DNA from: Myxococcales bacterium
Lineage (GTDB): Bacteria > Myxococcota > Myxococcia > Myxococcales > Anaeromyxobacteraceae
DNA length: 7,389 nucleotides
Assembly: GCA_021784495.1 (NCBI GenBank)
Contig: JAJXSQ010000103.1
Location: forward strand, 1 to 7,389
Direction: 5' to 3'
Position numbers and translations under genes: made by a program. The notes below the pieces were generated by a model. It ran no database searches. It was not told the DNA's origin and worked only from the letters and a program-made list of their open reading frames with translations. Of the stretch, positions 5,596 to 7,389 are shown one piece after another (positions within the stretch are counted from its first letter, which is position 1; each line of letters starts with the position of its first letter).

Positions 5596-6066
5596 ATGAC
5601 CTTCCAGACGATGTGCGCCCTCCGCGTCTACCTCCGCCGCGGCGACGGCGCCCCCGGCGGCGGCCTCCTGCGCCGGCTCTTCCGGCGCCCGCTCGCCACC
5701 CACCTCCTGCAGGCCTCCCTCCAGGCGGGCATCCCCCACGCCTCGCTCAGCCTCGGGCAGATGGGCTTCGCCCGCGGCGCCCACCACCTCTCCAGCGACG
5801 TCTCGGAGCTCCCCATCGACTCGCTGCCGGTCTGCGTCGAGCTCGTCGGCCCGAAGCCCCTCCTCGAGCAGTTCGTCCGGGACCACCTGAAGCTGCTCGC
5901 CGGCGCGACGCTCGTCATGCTCGAGGGCGTCCACGTCCTGCCGGTCGTCCAGGAGGGCGACCTCCCGGCCAGCGCCCACCGCGTCGAGTACGTGAAGGCC
6001 GACGGCCGCGCGATGGCCGTCGATCACGTCGAGGTGCCCCGCGGCGCCGACGCGACGGCCTCCTGA
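5596..6066 (+). CDS. DUF190 family protein (PII/GlnB-like fold), stand-alone
   Basis: The 156-residue soluble protein has the DUF190 (COG1993) layout across about 7-118: an opening strand ALRVYLRRGD, a helix (ATHLLQASLQAGI), a strand ending in the loop QMGFARGAHH, a segment where LPVCVELV (77-84) forms the next strand, a helix (LLEQFVRDHLKLL), and a final TLVMLEGVHVL strand. The tail after about 120 is extra. The family has a ferredoxin-like PII-type fold and no proven biochemical role. It is frequently encoded beside crcB fluoride channels, which fits the riboswitch here. The gene starts 16 bases after the CLC stop, with GGGAG at 5582-5586, so it is almost certainly in the same fluoride-controlled transcript. 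By analogy with PII proteins on AmtB it may regulate the CLC protein; this is inference. Confidence 0.87.
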   Translation: MTFQTMCALRVYLRRGDGAPGGGLLRRLFRRPLATHLLQASLQAGIPHASLSLGQMGFARGAHHLSSDVSELPIDSLPVCVELVGPKPLLEQFVRDHLKLLAGATLVMLEGVHVLPVVQEGDLPASAHRVEYVKADGRAMAVDHVEVPRGADATAS

Positions 6067-6077
6067 GGCGCCCCGCC

Positions 6078-6099
6078 CCGCGGTCCCTGGGGGCCGCGG
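6078..6099. terminator. Hairpin between convergent DUF190 genes
   Basis: CCGCGGTCC (6078-6086) pairs with GGGCCGCGG (6091-6099), including one T-G pair, leaving a 4-base loop CTGG. It lies in the 42-base gap between the two convergent stop codons (6066 and 6109). It could serve both strands, but neither side has a T-run, so strict intrinsic termination is uncertain. Confidence 0.5.
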
Positions 6100-6108
6100 C
6101 CGGCCGGC

Positions 6109-7389
6109 TCACCCCGCCCGCGAGGCGAGCCCGCGGAGGAGGTCGGCCCGGTCGACCACGCCGACCAGCGCGCCGCCGGCTCCGGTGACGGCCAGGATCT
6201 TGTGCGCCCCGCGGAGCATGCGCGCGGTCGCCTCGGCGAGCGTCGCCGTCTCGGCGGCGGTCGGGAGCTCCGGCGACATGAGCTCTCCGGCGGTCTGCGC
6301 CCGCGCGTGGGCGGCCGCCTCGGCCTCCCCCGGCCGGAGGTGGGCGAAGGGGAGCCGGTGCATGAGCGAGCGCAGCGCGCCCGGACGGAGCGCGGGGGTG
6401 ATCCGCTCGAGGAGCTCCGCGTCGGTGACGAGCCCCAGCACCCGGCGCTCGGCGTCGACCACCACGGCGAGGTTGAGCCGGGTCGACACCACCGCCTGCA
6501 TCGTCTCCGCGAGGGGCGTCTCCGGGTGGACGATCGGCGCGTCCCGGCGGAGGACGCTCGCCAGCGGAAGCTCCGCCGCCAGCCCGGTCGCGCGCGGCGC
6601 CTCCGGCGCGTCCTCCCCTCCGATCACGCTCCGGAGGAGATCGACCCGGCTCACGATGCCGGCCAGCGCGCCGCCCTCGTCCACCACCGGGAGCCGCTTC
6701 AGGTGGCGGCGCGCCATCACCAGCGCCACCTCCGGGAGGGACGCCCCGATCGCCGCGGTGACCGGATCGCGCGTCATCACGTCCGCGGCCGTCGTCGGAC
6801 TCCGGCCGAGCGCCTGGAGGTGCCGCTCGCGCTCCGCGTCCCCCAGCCTCGACAGGAGCCCGGGGCGGACGCCGAGCCCGCCGCGCTCCACCAGGTCCGA
6901 CCCGGTGACGATGCCGACCAGCCTCCCGCGCTCGACCACCGGCACCGCCCGGAAGGGCTGGCCGAGGATCAGCTCCACCACCTCCCGGAGCGGGGCCGAG
7001 GGCGCGACCGTGACGACCTCCCGGCGCAGCACGTCGCCGGCGGTGATCCCGGCGGCGAGCCGGCGCACCGGGGGCGGCTCGAAGAACGCGATCTCGGTGG
7101 GATCGGCGGTGATGAAGCCGTGGCCCAGGAGCGCCCGGAGCTCCGGCAGGAGCCGCTCCACCCGGTCGGCGCGGTCGATCCACTCGACCACCAGCGGCAG
7201 GCGACCGATCACGTCCACCAGGTTCCCGACGTGGACCTCGCCCCCGGCCCCGAACCCCTCGATCCCGCGGAAGGTCGTCGCCCCCTGCGCCCCGTGGCGG
7301 CGGAGGAACCGCTGGATCGCCGTGTGGGCGGGGACCCGGCCGACGGCGTCGTCCTCGTTGACGTAGATGCGGACCCTCGTCGCGCGCCC
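6109..7389 (-). CDS. DUF190 domain fused to four CBS domains, 5' end outside window
   Basis: The frame is open from the right edge to the TGA at 6111-6109, giving 426 visible residues. Residues 4-103 are a second DUF190 domain: TRVRIYVNEDD, then RGIEGFGAGG, then GRLPLVVEWID, ending GFITADPTEIAFF. Four CBS domains follow at about 115-170, 200-255, 276-331 and 365-422. Each has the usual late block, for example AVPVVERGRLVGIVTGSDL, RLPVVDEGGALAGIVSRVDL, LAVVVDAERRVLGLVTDAEL and ILAVTGAGGALVGVVDRADL. There are no membrane segments, so it is a cytosolic sensor-like protein. DUF190 proteins usually start a few residues before the RVRIY strand, so the true start is probably within about 30 bases beyond the edge. 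Two CBS pairs suggest two nucleotide-binding modules (family knowledge; ligand unknown). It is convergent with the CLC-DUF190 operon, and is a likely but unproven functional partner. Confidence 0.9.
   Translation of the reverse strand, partial: GRATRVRIYVNEDDAVGRVPAHTAIQRFLRRHGAQGATTFRGIEGFGAGGEVHVGNLVDVIGRLPLVVEWIDRADRVERLLPELRALLGHGFITADPTEIAFFEPPPVRRLAAGITAGDVLRREVVTVAPSAPLREVVELILGQPFRAVPVVERGRLVGIVTGSDLVERGGLGVRPGLLSRLGDAERERHLQALGRSPTTAADVMTRDPVTAAIGASLPEVALVMARRHLKRLPVVDEGGALAGIVSRVDLLRSVIGGEDAPEAPRATGLAAELPLASVLRRDAPIVHPETPLAETMQAVVSTRLNLAVVVDAERRVLGLVTDAELLERITPALRPGALRSLMHRLPFAHLRPGEAEAAAHARAQTAGELMSPELPTAAETATLAEATARMLRGAHKILAVTGAGGALVGVVDRADLLRGLASRAG

Noticed and set aside
3761..5599. 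A 612-codon plus-strand frame over the CLC gene, using the ATG at 3836 or upstream
   Set aside because: The ATG at 3836 lies inside the conserved riboswitch block GGCTGATGACTCC, and the product is Arg/Pro-rich with no domain. The CLC frame is clearly the real one.
1..7389. CRISPR arrays, tRNA or rRNA genes, insertion sequences
   Set aside because: I saw no spaced direct repeats, no tRNA-like cloverleaf with a conserved T-loop, no rRNA blocks and no transposase motifs or terminal repeats anywhere in the window.

Overview
The window is very GC-rich DNA (clearly above 70 percent by eye) with almost exclusive G or C at third codon positions. It is tightly packed with bacterial genes. The composition, the gene repertoire, a sigma-54-like promoter and a TTGAC-type promoter would suit a Myxococcota/deltaproteobacterium such as Anaeromyxobacter. 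That assignment is inference from style, not proven by any marker gene.

Left end (1-953, minus strand): a PlsC-type 1-acyl-glycerol-3-phosphate acyltransferase, translationally coupled to the start of a LarA-like (nickel-dependent lactate racemase family) gene that leaves the window on the left. A 429-base gene-free region (954-1382) follows. It holds a strong sigma-54-like promoter on the minus strand whose predicted start falls on a terminator-like hairpin plus T6, other GC hairpins, and a TTGACA box ahead of the next gene.

Centre (1383-3698, plus strand): an intact MaeB-type malic enzyme with a C-terminal phosphotransacetylase-like domain, followed by two mutually exclusive GC-rich hairpins.

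Right half (3742-7389): the most interesting part. A promoter-like pair of boxes leads into a well-conserved fluoride riboswitch (crcB motif, about 3784-3845). Its 3' pseudoknot strand can instead pair over 7 bases with the Shine-Dalgarno of the following gene, which suggests translational ON switching by fluoride. The controlled gene is a CLC-family anion channel/antiporter with two C-terminal CBS domains, probably starting at a CTG codon at 3882. Sixteen bases later comes a stand-alone DUF190 protein (PII/GlnB-like fold family). Facing them from the right is a second DUF190 protein fused to four CBS domains, whose 5' end lies just outside the window. A hairpin sits between the convergent genes.

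Proposed working model (inference): fluoride turns on an unusual CBS-bearing CLC transporter and its DUF190 partner, with a second DUF190-CBS4 protein encoded next door. DUF190 and CBS domains are both plausible ligand-sensing modules, so this may be a fluoride-resistance locus in which a CLC protein is gated or tuned by PII-like and CBS regulators. The CLC lacks several hallmark residues of canonical CLCs and does not carry the simple fluoride-CLC signature as I know it.
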